A stretch of 64,000 nt of DNA from the NCBI GenBank assembly GCA_963573385.1, contig CAUYLG010033220.1, forward strand, positions 124,001 through 188,000, in the 5' to 3' direction. Origin of the DNA: Cacajao melanocephalus (Eukaryota; Chordata; Mammalia; Primates; Pitheciidae). The notes below the pieces were generated by a model, which was not told the DNA's origin, did not search any database, and saw nothing but the letters and a program-made list of their open reading frames with translations. Positions 52,698 through 64,000 of this stretch are shown here, piece by piece. Position 1 is the stretch's first letter. Each line of letters starts with the position of its first letter. A program made the position numbers and the translations under genes.

Positions 52698-55087
52698 GTA
52701 TTCCTGCCTAAGACTCATGTGGGCACTTCACAAAGATCCATGAGTGCTGTTATTTCTGAGAAGAATTAGCTTGCAAATTATAAGCAAGGGTGACTTGGGC
52801 AGATAGCTTAGATGAATTTTATTACAGATTTTCATTAGACCTTTGCATCTTAGAAAGAAAGCAATTCAATTTTAAGACCTATGAAAATATCAAACTACTT
52901 AAATAAGCTGAAATAAAATAAAATGTCCTTAAATATCATGATCTGAGATAAAGACTCAAAAAGACAAATGTTAGAAAATTTTAAATCATGTCCCTTCTCA
53001 ATAAAATGTTTTGAAGGACATATCTTAGCATGTGTGTGTGCAGTACTAAAAACATACCCAGAAGTTGAAATTAAAGACGTTAATAAAGATAACATTAAAA
53101 TATTCTGTATGTTAATGATGCAGAAGGCTTTTATGTTGTCAATTGTAGGTATTTGTATTCATTCACTGGAAGCTTAGTTTTTGAATATTTTGTGAATCAC
53201 AATTATTACTTAATATCTAAATATAGACTGAGCAAAAGGTCCCTCATTCATGATGATAGATCCCATTTGATTGTGCAAATGGTCTTCTTAATAATTTTTT
53301 AGGTTTTTAAATGCTTTCCTGTCAGAGAAAATTAAAGTGTCATTATTTTTACTTAGTACTACGGTTTACAGAGAGCTTGTGCAAGTGCTGGGAGAAGTGC
53401 CTGTAGGAATAGAAGTATTGGCAGCTCCTCCTTTTCTCTGTTTACTTGCTTTTGTTGGTATTATTTTTAATTCATAGTTTATCCATAAAATAATTTATTT
53501 TAAGCTACTTGTCCTTTTTGTAAGTTGTTAAAACTAAATATACTGTATATCTCCCTAGTCAAGAACACGGAAGGCATCATCCTCTACAATATTCTGAGAG
53601 TTAACACACTGGTAGGGTCTTTGCTATCAATTCTCTGCATGGAATTCCTCATGCACAGTGTATAACATGTAGTCATCTGTTGAAGAAGCTCAGGTTACCA
53701 GTATCACCTGATACATATTATTAGAGCTTAATTGAATTCTTAAAATTAAAAAAATATGTTCTACATCCTATGTAAATTCCAAGATTTTCTTTTCTATCCC
53801 TTAGAGCTCTCCTCCCACTGAGGTAATCCTGCTGTGGAGATCCTTGGTTTAAAGTGTGGAAACCCTCCCCCGCCAGCACCAACACAGTTGATAGAAATAG
53901 GACTGTGTGGTTATTGCTACTAACACCCAGATTATCAGTGTCACACCTAGATGCTAATTCTGGACTGTTAGTCTTGCTTTTTAAAAATTTCTCTGTGGAT
54001 TCTTTGTTTTATTTTTCAAGTCACAGTGAGAATTTAGCTACTTCGTTCCCAGGGACAGTGTAGGTCCAACTGTTCCCAATTCTGCCTTAGGCCCAAAGCT
54101 TTTTGCTAGCTACAAAACTATAAACTATAATGGGCTGACAATTGTAGTTATCCAAAGGCTGGCACCTTTCAGTGCAACCAGCGCTATATAAATGGTGCTT
54201 AGTCAAATTGTCTCTAGGCTTTCTCTCATGTCTCTTTTACTACCTTGAATTTAGCAAAGCAAGATTAGTGCGTAAATGATTTTCCAGTTTAGAGATATGC
54301 ATTATCCCATCCATTTACTCAAAAATATGTACGGAGCAGTAACAAGTACTGTGTCAGATGTTTGACTGCCCCTTCTAGAATTTAGCAAAGCAATTAATTT
54401 AGCAAAGCAAGATTAGTACGTAAATGATTTTCCAGTTTAGAGATATGCATTATCACATCCATTTACTCAAAAATATGTACTGAGCAGTAAAAAGTACTGT
54501 GTCAGATGTTTGTCCCTTCTAGAGCTTCTGCACTTGCTCTTAAGAATATATGTTTGTATGTGACTCTGTATGTATGTATTTCAGTTGATTTACATTTAAA
54601 AATATTACCAACGTGTTTGATACCATAGTCCCATGAATTAATTCATGGCATTCTTTTAGCATTTACTGGGTTGTTGGAATCGGCCTAGTGCCTAGCTGGG
54701 TGCTAGAGTGGTATATATGTAGAATGAGTGTTCCAGCAGATATGTTTTCTGCTCCTGAGTTTAAATTTAGATTTTATCAATTCTTCTACAGATTTTGACT
54801 CTCACAGACTTTGCACTCCGGCATAGCTGTATGATAGAATCACATCGCCGTTAAACAAGTATAAAAACTCTACTGCAAATAGCCTTTGTTAGAAGAGCCT
54901 CCGATTTCAAACAATTCATTTTAGAGTAATCAATAAAATAGGCTTAGACCACAATGTTGGCAAATAGATTTTTCAAAAATAATAATACTGTTGCAAAGAG
55001 GCCAGTGCCACAGGTTAAAAATTACCAAAAAATTAGAAATGTTTATTATAGAGAAATCTGCAAATGATGGTGGAATTTTCTTTGTAG
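52698..55087 (+). other. THSD7B: THSD7B intron (2.4 kb)
   Basis: Starts GTATTC and ends CTTTGTAG, phase 1. Its main feature is a 148-bp-period tandem duplication at 54250-54525. The rest shows no repeat family I can name. Confidence 0.88.
54250..54525. repeat. Direct tandem duplication, 148-bp period
   Basis: Copy 1 starts at 54253 (AGCAAAGCAAGATTAGTGCG) and copy 2 at 54401 (AGCAAAGCAAGATTAGTACG). They run in parallel through TTTTCCAGTTTAGAGATATG, AAAAATATGTAC and GTACTGTGTCAGATGTTTG, and differ at only a handful of positions. The end of copy 1 is followed by a short partial repeat, TTTAGCAAAGCAATTAA. Confidence 0.95.
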
Positions 55088-55170
55088 GAGGCTGCTCCCC
55101 TCAGGCCCGCCCTGCTGCCATTCGGCAATGCATTCCAGCCTGCAGAAAGCCTTTCTCCTACTGTACACAG
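55088..55170 (+). CDS. THSD7B: THSD7B exon: cysteine-rich end of last TSP1 repeat
   Basis: The exon is 83 bases, phase 1 to phase 0. The acceptor is TTTTCTTTGTAG and the donor is a strong CAG/GTGAGT. It encodes GGCSPQARPAAIRQCIPACR and KPFSYCTQ. C-x-x-x-C closes the last TSP1-like repeat, and PFSYC begins the following EGF-like cysteine-rich segment. The open frame continues about 70 codons past the donor into intron sequence with no family similarity, so the exon end rests on the splice site and the phase-0 join to 58514. Confidence 0.94.
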
Positions 55171-56984
55171 GTGAGTCATGTGCTGGAGTCTTCTACAAGT
55201 CCATTAATTGTTGTGTTTTACACATGCAATCAGATGTTCTCCTGTCTGCTACAGCACAAGCAACAGTTCCACGTGCCCACGATACCATCTAGAGGCATTT
55301 GCAGGAGTAATCACACTTATAAAGAATTTCTCAGCAGGACCATGTATGAAGTAGAGAGCAGTCTTTTTTTTTTTTTCCTATAAATCTGTCTTTAGCCAAA
55401 TCTGTCTTTCAAATATCTAATTTATGTTAGCTCTATTTACCAATAAGTGTTCTGGGTTGACTTAGGTCTTCTCTTCTCAACCTTATATACACCTCACCTA
55501 TTTTGAAAGATATTACAAATGTTCATATTTGCTAAAGTTATTATGTAAATTTTATTACACTATGATTACTGTGGAGTGAGTTCATTTTTAGTTTAAGTAA
55601 GCTGAATATGTGGCTATCATTGAAAAAAATATATGTGGGGTTGGGGGTCATGTGTGTATTTTTTTTTCAAAGCAGAAATTTATTTGTACTTTTTCTCCTA
55701 AAACTCACATCTACCACACCTCAGGAATTAATGTAAAACATATAATGTGTTCTAATCAATAGCACTCATAGTATGCAGTGCATATATGATTTTTTAAAGT
55801 ATGCTACAATTTTTAAAGAAACAAGCTTCTTCTCATAATATGCTCATTTTAAAAAATGATTTGATTAAAACTAATTCAAGTACTCAGGCCTATTATTGGC
55901 CTTACAATTCAAGATGGCTTAAATGTTTACCACAGAAAATAGAAGGAAAGGGGGAGGGGAATAGAAGGAAAGGAGGAAGAAAAGTTCAGGAACAACTCCA
56001 TTTGGGTTAATGGTGTTTGAAAAGTGGAAATTGTAGCTTCATACCAATTCTCTGAATGCCCTCTTTAATAAAACAGAAGTTACTTTCTTCCTTGAATTCT
56101 TGAACATATAACTGACTGGTTACAACTTTTCTCTCATGCTAAAAATAGAGATGCATCTTGAAAATATGGCTTTAATGGTTGGGATTATAAACATTTTCTT
56201 AATTCGATCTCTCCATTGTGATATGAAGATATCATTTTGTGATACTTTCAATTAAAACCAACTGAAAATGTGAAATTTATGTGTTATTATTATATGACTG
56301 CAACCTGAGCTAAACTATGGGCAGTTAACCAAACGTGTTTTTCTTACCTTTTTCATTTTGTAGAAGATTGAGGTGCCTTGTTTTCTTTTAGTATATATTT
56401 CTCCTCAAAATCACGTATTAAGTAATAATTGATGACCTAAATAAAGTTGACTGGTTGATGAGGATTGGCGTGAGTAGCTGTGGGAAGCTAAGGTCTGTTC
56501 AGAAAATGCTAAATAGCTTTAGGTAAGGAGCCATAAGAGCAAAGTCACAGAGATTCATAATCTTATACTTATTCTCTTTCACTCTTCTCTATTGTCTGTA
56601 TACTTCCTGGAGGAAGTGCAATTATTTTCAGGTTCACTTCCAGAGACAGATAGGAACTTTAATCTATCATGTCTCACAATAATCTGTTTCTCAGTGACAT
56701 TCATGGTACTTGAAAATGACCAGGAATTCACAGACAAATATAAAGGACCCATTGTCATAATGCCAACTAGGGATGTGAGGTGGGGTGACGCTCTGCTTAT
56801 TACAAGGAGAGAGTAACTCAGATAGATATATGCATATTTCTCTTGAGCATGTGCCTTTGGTGAAGTCTTTAATCACCTGTGTAAGGCTGTCCTGCTTGAG
56901 TGCAGAAGTAAGCCTATGAGCAGAGAGGTAGTTTGATCTGGTTACGTGAGCAACAGCGAATCCATACAGGTCTGCAGCAATTTG

Positions 56985-57640
56985 AGACTTGTCTCCTCAG
57001 AGGAAAGAATTCACCAGTGGGGATAAGGCAGAGTGAGAGGCTGAGGCAAGTATTTGAACAAGAGTGAAAGTTTATTAAAAAGTTTCAGAACAGGAATGAA
57101 AGGAAGTACACTTGGAAGAAAGCCAAATGGGCAACTTGAAGGATCCAAGGGCCCTCTTTGATCTTTGACTTGGGTTTTATATGTTGGCATGCTTCGGGCT
57201 TTGGGGGTGAGCGTTGTGTCGCCTCTACCCGGATTTTTCCCTTAGGGTGGGCCATCCGCATGCACAGTGGCCTGCCAGGACTTGGGAGGGGTCTCGTGCA
57301 CAATGTGTTGACTGAAGTTGTGCGCATGCTCACTTGAGGCATTTTTCCCTTACATGTTACGAGTTCCTAGAGGAAGGTGGTATACAAGTTAAACTCTATC
57401 ATTTTGGCTCTTAGTGAGAACAGTTGAGCCCATTTGCCCAACTCCTGAGATTTTATCAGGAAGCTGCTTATCACCAGCTTTAGGTGTTTTCTATCTTTTG
57501 GGAGACTGCCTTTCCCCAGTTATGGCTGCAACCAATTACTGTTTTAGAAAGACAGTTTAACAGCTGCCTAACCATCACCTGATGGTTGCCTTGCCTAACA
57601 TTCCTGGTGGGGGACCCTTCTCCTTCCCTGCTTATGTTTT
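56985..57640 (-). mobile_element. Probable ERV LTR, antisense
   Basis: The block is GC-richer than its flanks. TGAAAGTTTATTAAAAAGTT (a reverse polyadenylation region), GGAATGAAAGGAAGTACACT and GGGGACCCTTCTCCTTCC are typical of class I LTRs of the MER4/MER21 kind read backwards. I could not fix the ends or the subfamily, and no target duplication was found. Confidence 0.55.
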
Positions 57641-57887
57641 TCAAGCTAGGAAAGTTGAGCATACTCTAATAGTTAGTGGTCAATGGTAAAAGGTGATGGA
57701 GGGATTTAGCAGCTGGGATAGCAAGAGCACTTAATTCAAAGAAGATATGTACATAATCCCTTTTGCTTTGCTGCTCAGTAGGAAGGGTAGGCTGAAGCAA
57801 GTAGGAAAGGATCTGAAACAAATGGGAATAAGAGTTGAAGATAATTTAGTTAAATGCCATAAACATCTCCACAAGAGAGGAAAAGAT

Positions 57888-58209
57888 GGCTTGGCGCGGT
57901 GGCTCACGCCTATAATCCCAGCACTTTGGGAAGCCAAGGCAGGCGGGTTACCTGAGATCAGGAGTTGAAGACCAGCCTGGCCAACATGGTGACACCCCAC
58001 CTCTATTAAAAAACAATAATACTACAAAATTAGCTGGGCATGTTGGCGGGCACCTGTAATTCCCAGCTACTCAGCAGGCTGAGACAGAAGAATTGCTTGA
58101 ACCTGGGAGGCAGAGGTTGCAGTGAGCTGAGATCCTGCCATTGCACTCCCTCCAGCCTCGGTAACAAAGCGAAACTCTGTCTCAAAAAAAAAAAAAAAAA
58201 AAAAAAAAA
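57888..58209 (+). repeat. Alu, sense, long A-tail
   Basis: Starts GGCTTGGCGCGGTGGCTCAC and ends in about 28 A residues. The tail is long and nearly pure, suggesting a fairly young copy. Confidence 0.95.
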
Positions 58210-58513
58210 TAGAGACAGCAAGGAAAAGACATAGTTAATTAACTTTATTCACAAAGAACTATGGTTTAATATTTGGAAGGTGTCAGAATTGTGAACACAT
58301 TTCAAAAACCTAGCATTTTATTTAAGAGCTGACTTTGGAATTCAAAAAGACAAACTATGTATTTGATTTTCATCTCATTGGCAGGTCAGTTTCCCAAAAC
58401 TCTAATTTGCCATGATGTACAGTGCAAATAATAAGTGAATTTAACATGTATATTGTTATTCATTCATCTGCTCAACTCAATGTGTAACTATAAAAATATT
58501 CTTTATGCTGTAG

Positions 58514-58706
58514 GGTGGAGTCTGTGGTTGTGAGAAGGGCTATACAGAGATAATGAGATCAAATGGTTTCCTGGATTACTGCATGAAAGTACCAGGCTCA
58601 GAGGACAAAAAAGCTGATGTGAAGAACCTTTCTGGGAAAAACAGACCTGTGAATTCAAAAATACATGATATTTTTAAAGGATGGTCTCTTCAACCACTTG
58701 ATCCAG
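58514..58706 (+). CDS. THSD7B: THSD7B exon: juxtamembrane cysteine-rich region and linker
   Basis: The exon is 193 bases, phase 0 to phase 1. The acceptor is TTTATGCTGTAG and the donor is a strong CAG/GTGAGT. It encodes GGVCGCEKGYTEIMRSNGFL, then DYCMKVPGSEDKKADVKN, and a hydrophilic linker ending in FKGWSLQPLDP. C-x-C-x-x-G-Y-T-E-x-M is an EGF-like fragment conserved in THSD7 proteins. The linker is lysine- and serine-rich, has a potential N-glycosylation site (N-L-S), and forms the stalk before the membrane. The final W-S-L-Q-P-x-D-P leads directly into the helix encoded by the next exon. Confidence 0.95.
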
Positions 58707-61038
58707 GTGAGTTTCTGTTGTGAGTAAGAAATGAAAATTTTCTCATGGGAGGTCTATATTTTGACCACTTCTCATGATGGAAAGAATGGAGGAAAGGGAG
58801 AAAAGAAGAGAGAAGAAATAGGCAATATGGCATAGTTCAGGGTTTCTCAGATTTGAATATTGCATGAGGCATGAGTTTTCTTAAGTGTACAGTATTTCAT
58901 GAATGGTTGAACATAAGTCTCTCAACCCCAGTCTAAGAGACAGTGAGTTAAGTAACAGAATAATATCCTTTGAAAATATCTTTGTGTGTGTATGTGTGTG
59001 TGTGTGAGGGTCTCACTCTGTCGCCCAGGCTCTAGTGCAGTGGCATGATACTGTGTCATGGTATATCACAGGGATACTAATAAGAGGTAGACCCTCTTTT
59101 ATGAACTAATATGAAAATATTTTCAACCTACATTGTTTAATGAAAGAAAAAGTAAAAATGAAAGTGCATGATATGCACCATTTTTGTCTTTTTAAGAAGC
59201 GCATAACTTGGTATGTGTGTGCTCAGCTGCTTGCATATGCAGAGAAAAACTAGAAAAATTCACCAGGAAACTGGTACACAGCGATAGCTACTGGATAGGG
59301 AATTGAGAGGGTGATGGGAAGACTTATTTTTCACTGTGTATTTTTTTAATAAGTTTTAGGCTATCTTTTGTGTCCTTATAGAATATATTAATACTTTTTT
59401 AAAGTAACATGGCTTAAAGCTTTTGTACCATCACATACCTCTAAACTGGGGATTTAAAAGCACTAGATCCTCCCAATGCACCAATCCGGGAGGTGTTGTG
59501 GATTATAAACTATAAGGAGCGTTCTCACTCAGGAAAGAGTCTTTTGTTTTTCGAGCAATGTAAAAACTCAGAAGAGGCCATTTCATCATTAGTGTTTCAA
59601 AGAGATTAGAATCAAAAGTTTTGGTAAAACTTTTATGACCATTGAAAAATACCATTACCACATTGAACCTTATTCTAAAATCTGATTGAGGCTTAAAGGT
59701 GTCCTATAAGCAAAAACTATAATAGGTAGTTGTAATATAATTGAAAATAATTGTAATTTTATTCAAAACAAGTGTTGTTTACAATAGATTTTGATTGTTT
59801 TTCCTCCCGTAGAAGCTTTTTGAATAAGATACTGTTATGTGTATTTTGGACCTGTAGTTAATTACATTCGTGTAGTATAATGAATCTCTGTGTGTGTTTC
59901 TTTCAGAACTAAATGCAATTCCTTTGGGATGCTGAGGCATTGCATTTGTCAGTCCAATTCTAAGTTTAGTTAGCTATATGCTCACATAAAATCAAGCAAA
60001 AAAAAAAAAAGAGTGACAGAAACAACTCAAGTTTCTATCATATGTAGAAAAAACATATATATTTGTGTTTATGTATACATATATACTCAAGCTTATATCT
60101 TATATGAAATAAAAGTAACATAATAGATTAAAATATATGGTTAATTCATTTTGTTAACTGTAGTAGATACCAGAGCCAAAATAATGTGTACTTGTAGACA
60201 CATGGTCATAATTTTACAGTAATTTGGTGAATTGATTAACTTGTTTGGTCATGTGGTTTTTGTTTGCCTAACATTATTCTGGAATTAGAGCCAGTAAAAA
60301 TGGTCATAGTAGTTTTCTTGCCATGCAAGGTTGTCTCTTAACTATAATTTTCTTTTTTCTTTTTATGTTGTCAAATGTTTTGCCATATTTTTGTCTATTG
60401 ATATGACTGTAAACACTTTAAATTCAAACTAGCCTACAAATTGACTGGATTTTATAAAATAATGATTCCTGGTGTTTGTTTGATATTATGAAAAAATTTG
60501 ATTGACTATCTTATATTTTACATTTTCACTTTTTTTTTCCTCATTTGAGAGCTGTTATCTATGAGTATTTCCACTTATGCTTATGACTTATGAGTGTCTT
60601 AGAATTCAGGTGAAAAGTAAAACATTCAGCAAAATAAACATTTTGGTGCCACGAAGTTACAACCTAATGTTTTGGAGAGTTAATTTGCTAAAAATCAAAC
60701 AATAATGCAAACTGTTTATCTGTAAAAGTCCATTAAAAATGGCTCCATGTAATAACATTTTCAGGTTTTTTTCACAGACATAATTTCTGGTAAGAAACCC
60801 ATATTCCTGTGGTATTCTAAGAGAGAATCTTTTTAATTCCTGATCCTACCTGACAAGTTACAGAGTATGTGAGAACATTACTAACTTCTACAGTTGTGTG
60901 CACAGTTAGCTAAGGTGCTAGTGTTCAAGTACAGAACTAATGGTCAGCTTGGGGTTGTCAGATCTAATGTTGCCCTGTCTCTCCAATGCTTCAGACTTCT
61001 GTATGCTAAGCTTCTTATGTTATCTCTATTTTAAACAG
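58707..61038 (+). other. THSD7B: THSD7B intron (2.3 kb)
   Basis: Starts GTGAGT and ends TTTTAAACAG, phase 1. It contains a TG microsatellite joined to a small Alu piece (58983-59053). The rest, 59060-61038, is AT-rich with nothing I can name. Confidence 0.88.
58983..59053 (-). repeat. TG microsatellite joined to a small Alu piece
   Basis: (TG)n at 58983-59006 runs directly into GGGTCTCACTCTGTCGCCCA and GCAGTGGCATGATAC, the start of an antisense Alu. The rest of that Alu is missing. Confidence 0.8.
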
Positions 61039-61126
61039 ATGGCCGAGTTAAAATTTGGGTTTATGGCGTTTCAGGTGGCGCTTTTCTTATCATGATTTTC
61101 CTAGTATTTACTTCCTACCTTGTTTG
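61039..61126 (+). CDS. THSD7B: THSD7B exon: transmembrane helix
   Basis: The exon is 88 bases, phase 1 to phase 2, with acceptor CTATTTTAAACAG and donor TTG/GTAAGT. Joined to the previous G it encodes DGRVKIWVYGVSGGAFLIMI and FLVFTSYLV. The run from VYGV to SYLV is a single hydrophobic membrane-spanning helix of about 22 residues. D-G-R-V-K on the outer side matches the family. The exon stops two bases into a codon (TG-), which the next exon would complete as cysteine. That next exon, with a short basic cytoplasmic tail and the stop codon, was not found in the remaining 2.9 kb. Confidence 0.95.
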
Positions 61127-61389
61127 GTAAGTACTAATTAGTAAAAAGCATATATTCATATTTTTATGGATTTCATGTTATACTTAAAAGTATAAAAAAA
61201 GTATGTCAGGATCATTGACCAATATAACAGGATTCTTGAGGCCACAAATAATCTTCAACAGTAGAATGGCTGAGTAGTTGAAACAAGGAATCACTATCTT
61301 TTTTGTTCTTATTTGAGATAATATTTTTTAAATTTGGTATTTGAATAACATGAAAATCCGTGGTCAGGACTTTTCCATTTTGGTGTTTT

Positions 61390-61560
61390 GATTTAGATCA
61401 GTGGTTTGCAGGCTTGACAATACACTAGTGTCTCCTAGGGAATCATGCTTGATCCCACTCCCGAGAGATTCTGATTTAATTAGTCTTGGGTGTGGCCAGG
61501 TCATCTTGGTGTTTAAAAGCTTCTCAGGTAATTCTAATCTGTGGTCAAGGTTAAGAAAAT
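61390..61560 (+). repeat. MER5-type hAT DNA transposon relic
   Basis: CAGTGGTTTGCAGGCTTGAC, GAGAGATTCTGATTTAATTA and TCTCAGGTAATTCTAATCTG follow MER5 order. Confidence 0.65.
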
Positions 61561-61840
61561 TACTGTAGATAATTTTAATTCTTAAATATTGAATGGTTAG
61601 GTTAAACTGATCAGTTGGTTCAAACAACATGTAAGCACATTTCAAATATTAGAGCAAGTTGTTTTACTATATTGACCAGCTATGGGACAAAATTTAATTG
61701 ATGGTCAATTCCAAAAAGCAAGCATTTTGTAAAGTGACTAGTTCTTGAGAATTTATTATTCTCAGAAAATAATAACTAGTTTATCATACAGAATATATGT
61801 TAGTTCATGAACTGCTCTTGAAACCAGACAGAATTAAATG

Positions 61841-62275
61841 CACTTGACTCTTGAACAATGTGAGGATTAGGGGTGCCTACTTCCCCACACAGTTGAAAAT
61901 TCGAATATAATTTCTGACTCCTCCAAAACTTGACTACTAATGGCCCACTTTTGACCAGAAGCTCTACCAATAACATAGTCAAATAACACATATTATGTAT
62001 GCTACATGAATTATATACGGTATTCTTACAATAAGGTAAGCTAGAGAAAAGAAAATATAATTAAGAAAATCACAAAAAATAGAAAATATATTTACTATTC
62101 ACTAAGTAGTTATGGATTATCATGATGGTCTTCATCCTCATCATCTTCATACTGACTAGGCTAAGGAGAAGGAGGAAGAAAGAGGAGTTAGCCTTGTCTC
62201 AGGGGTGGCAGAGGTGGAAGAAAATCTGCATATACGTCGATGCAGTTCAAACCTGTGTTGTTCAAGGGTCAACTG
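61841..62275 (+). mobile_element. Tigger-type non-autonomous DNA transposon
   Basis: Ends CACTTGACTCTTGAACAATG (left) and TTGTTCAAGGGTCAACTG (right) are inverted repeats of each other. The interior matches a widespread Tc1/mariner-Tigger family element (GTTGAAAATTCGAATATAAT, TACAATAAGGTAAGCTAGAG, GTCTTCATCCTCATCATCTT). TA follows the right end. No transposase frame is present. Confidence 0.82.
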
Positions 62276-63249
62276 TAGATTTTAATGTTTTCAAGTGTGC
62301 TGAGAATATTTTATCAGCTTTCTGAGCAGAGGTTTCAATGTATTTTTTTTTTATTTTCATGAGATCAAAGTGTTACTTCACTTTTTTTTCTCCTAATAAA
62401 GATATTTATATTCATCATCTGTCTCAGAGACTATTTTTCTGAGGAGTTTTACCCAAGTTTTAATCTCGATTCAAATTCAGACATTGTCTATTTAGCCTCA
62501 AATTGTGTTTCCAAGGCTACACAGATTTTTAAATCTTTGGTCTTGGTCAGTGAAAGTTGGTAAAGAAAATAAGATACTTTAATTCTTTCTGCCACCTATG
62601 GTGATAGAAATTGAATCCCTAGAAATTAGATTTCTATCCAACTAACATTTCCCTGTTGTTGTAGTGAAAAGTGTCATCTTCAGTTGGTCATTCATCTTAC
62701 AATCAATTTTTTTTTTACTTTTTTTTTTAACTCAAATTCATAAGTTTCGTTAGTATTGTCTAGATCTACTCTAAATGAGCAAATGTGAATTTGAAAGCTT
62801 TGCATGAGGTTTAGAGGAATAAGAAGCATTCGCCACCAGAAAAGATTAAAACAAGGGGGAAATTTCTTAAATTGCAGCAAAAGACATGAAGGTTTGGCTG
62901 ATAGGAAACTGCTTTTAAAGCAATCAATAGGCTAACACAGTGTAAGGTAATTAGTTTAGTGTATCAGTCTATAAAAGCTTACATGAATTCTAGCTATTAG
63001 TAGCCACATCCCCAAATCCAGATTCTATGGTTCCCTTTTCCCTTAAATATTAAAAAGGTTAAAAATTAACATGTAGTAACACATCCATTTTGCCTTTTGA
63101 TTTTTCTCCATTCCCTTCAACCTAAAAATGTGTTAACCATAATCTATTCCTTTGATAACAAATATTTATTAAGGCCCCTTTCTGCATGACTCTAGCTCTA
63201 GGAATTAATTAGGAACATCATGGAATTCTGTTAACAAACCAATTTCTAG

Positions 63250-63320
63250 AGAATTTATATATATATATATATTCATGGGGTACAAGTGCAGTTTTGCTAC
63301 ATCGATATATTGCTTTGTGG
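63250..63320 (-). repeat. L1 3'-end scrap, antisense
   Basis: (TA)n followed by TTCATGGGGTACAAGTGCAG and TTTTGCTACAT resembles the antisense L1 3' UTR. Confidence 0.5.
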
Positions 63321-63332
63321 TGAATTTTTAAA

Positions 63333-63490
63333 TATAAAATATCAATGAAATTTCTCTTTTCAGTAGCCAAATTACATATTTATGCACATTATTTTTCATA
63401 GCTCTTTTATATAAAATATCAATAAAATTTTTCTTTACTTTTCAGTAGCCAAAATACATAAATATTTATGCACATTATTTTTCATAGCTG
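63333..63490. repeat. Short direct tandem duplication
   Basis: TATAAAATATCAATGAAATT (63333) recurs as TATAAAATATCAATAAAATT (63410). Both are followed by TTTTCAGTAGCCAAA and TTTATGCACATTATTTTTCA. The second copy carries about nine extra bases. Confidence 0.93.
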
Positions 63491-64000
63491 TTTTCTTCAT
63501 CCTCAATGCCTGCCTTTCGTAGTGTCCCTCTGGAAGTAGCACTCATATTTGGACCTGTTACACATTCTCCCATCTGCAGTTTACAGCCAGATTCGTCTTT
63601 CTGAAGCTTAGCTCCAGGGATCAGACCTCTCCTACTCACACATGAGCTCTGGCTTCCCACGGATAGCAAAACTAAAGTCATGTTTTGGCTGCCTCACCAG
63701 TTGACTAAGTCTTCCACAGCTGGAGCCCAAACAACTCTTTCAAACCTATCTTCTGCTAATTCCCTGTGCCCTGTACAGGCTGGTGTGTCGTATAGGTCCA
63801 ATAACATTTAAGTCCTCATTTTCTAACTATGAAAATTTAAAAAACCAAAAGAAAAAAAATGACTTTTTAAATAAACTTTTGGATTTAGATAACAAATTGT
63901 CTATGCTAATATTTAATCAGTTTGCTAAATTATACAGTTCCATTTATTGTCTTATATATACAGTATTTCATTATATAAAATGTTCATTTTCTCTAATTTT

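Larger units (their letters stand above)
55171..58513 (+). other. THSD7B: THSD7B intron (3.3 kb)
   Basis: Starts GTGAGT and ends ATGCTGTAG, phase 0. It contains a probable antisense LTR (about 56985-57640) and a plus-strand Alu (57888-58209). The stretch 55171-56980 shows only AT-rich sequence. Confidence 0.88.
61127..64000 (+). other. THSD7B: THSD7B intron, continuing past the window end
   Basis: Starts GTAAGT, phase 2. It contains a MER5-type relic (61390-61560), a Tigger-type element (61841-62275), an L1 scrap (63250-63320) and a short tandem duplication (63333-63490). I looked for a final exon beginning in phase 2 with a basic tail and stop and did not find one. Confidence 0.75.

Noticed and set aside
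54991..55383. A 130-codon frame as a separate gene
   Set aside because: Only 55088-55170 is an exon; the remainder reads through splice sites.
62122..62325. A frame with a hydrophobic start and a basic R-R-R-R-K-K run, resembling a membrane helix and tail
   Set aside because: It lies wholly inside the Tigger-type element and is its known non-coding text.

Overview
The window is mammalian, primate nuclear DNA, most probably human. Alu, L1, MIR and MaLR repeats dominate it, and short exons with canonical GT/AG borders are scattered through long AT-rich introns. It holds the 3' part of one gene on the + strand. Ten exons, with compatible splice phases throughout, encode the last thrombospondin type-1 (TSP1) repeats, a cysteine-rich juxtamembrane segment and the transmembrane helix of a large type I membrane protein. 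I assign it to THSD7B (human chromosome 2q22 by established knowledge). The peptide parallels the paralogue THSD7A domain by domain but differs at many positions.

Layout: 1-14244 is intron with repeats, including a class I ERV-type solo LTR (12429-13397) that carries a nested retrocopy. Exons lie at 14245-14386, 16424-16539, 18625-18742, 37501-37646, 51055-51214, 52333-52506, 52602-52697, 55088-55170, 58514-58706 and 61039-61126. Together they give 1316 coding bases (438 codons plus 2 bases) with no frame conflict. The last exon ends in phase 2 just after the membrane helix. The cytoplasmic-tail exon and 3' UTR were not found and should lie beyond 64000.

The introns hold two complete MaLR proviruses: one on the minus strand (19751-22269) and a THE1-type element on the plus strand with 5-bp target duplications (33205-35474). 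They also hold a nearly full-length antisense L1 (about 43300-50365) broken by two Alus, an MLT1-type LTR broken by two back-to-back Alus (41095-42095), a Tigger-type DNA transposon with both ends (61841-62275), several other Alus, and MIR/L2/MER5 relics. Two local tandem duplications are visible, with a 148-bp period at 54250 and roughly 77-86 bp at 63333.

I found no second protein-coding gene, no tRNA or rRNA, and no CRISPR array or prokaryotic-type system. The remaining open frames over 60 codons look like chance frames or transposon relics. The points most worth following up are the LTR just upstream of the first exon, the L1 5' end just upstream of exon 51055, the tandem duplications, and the 95-bp intron.
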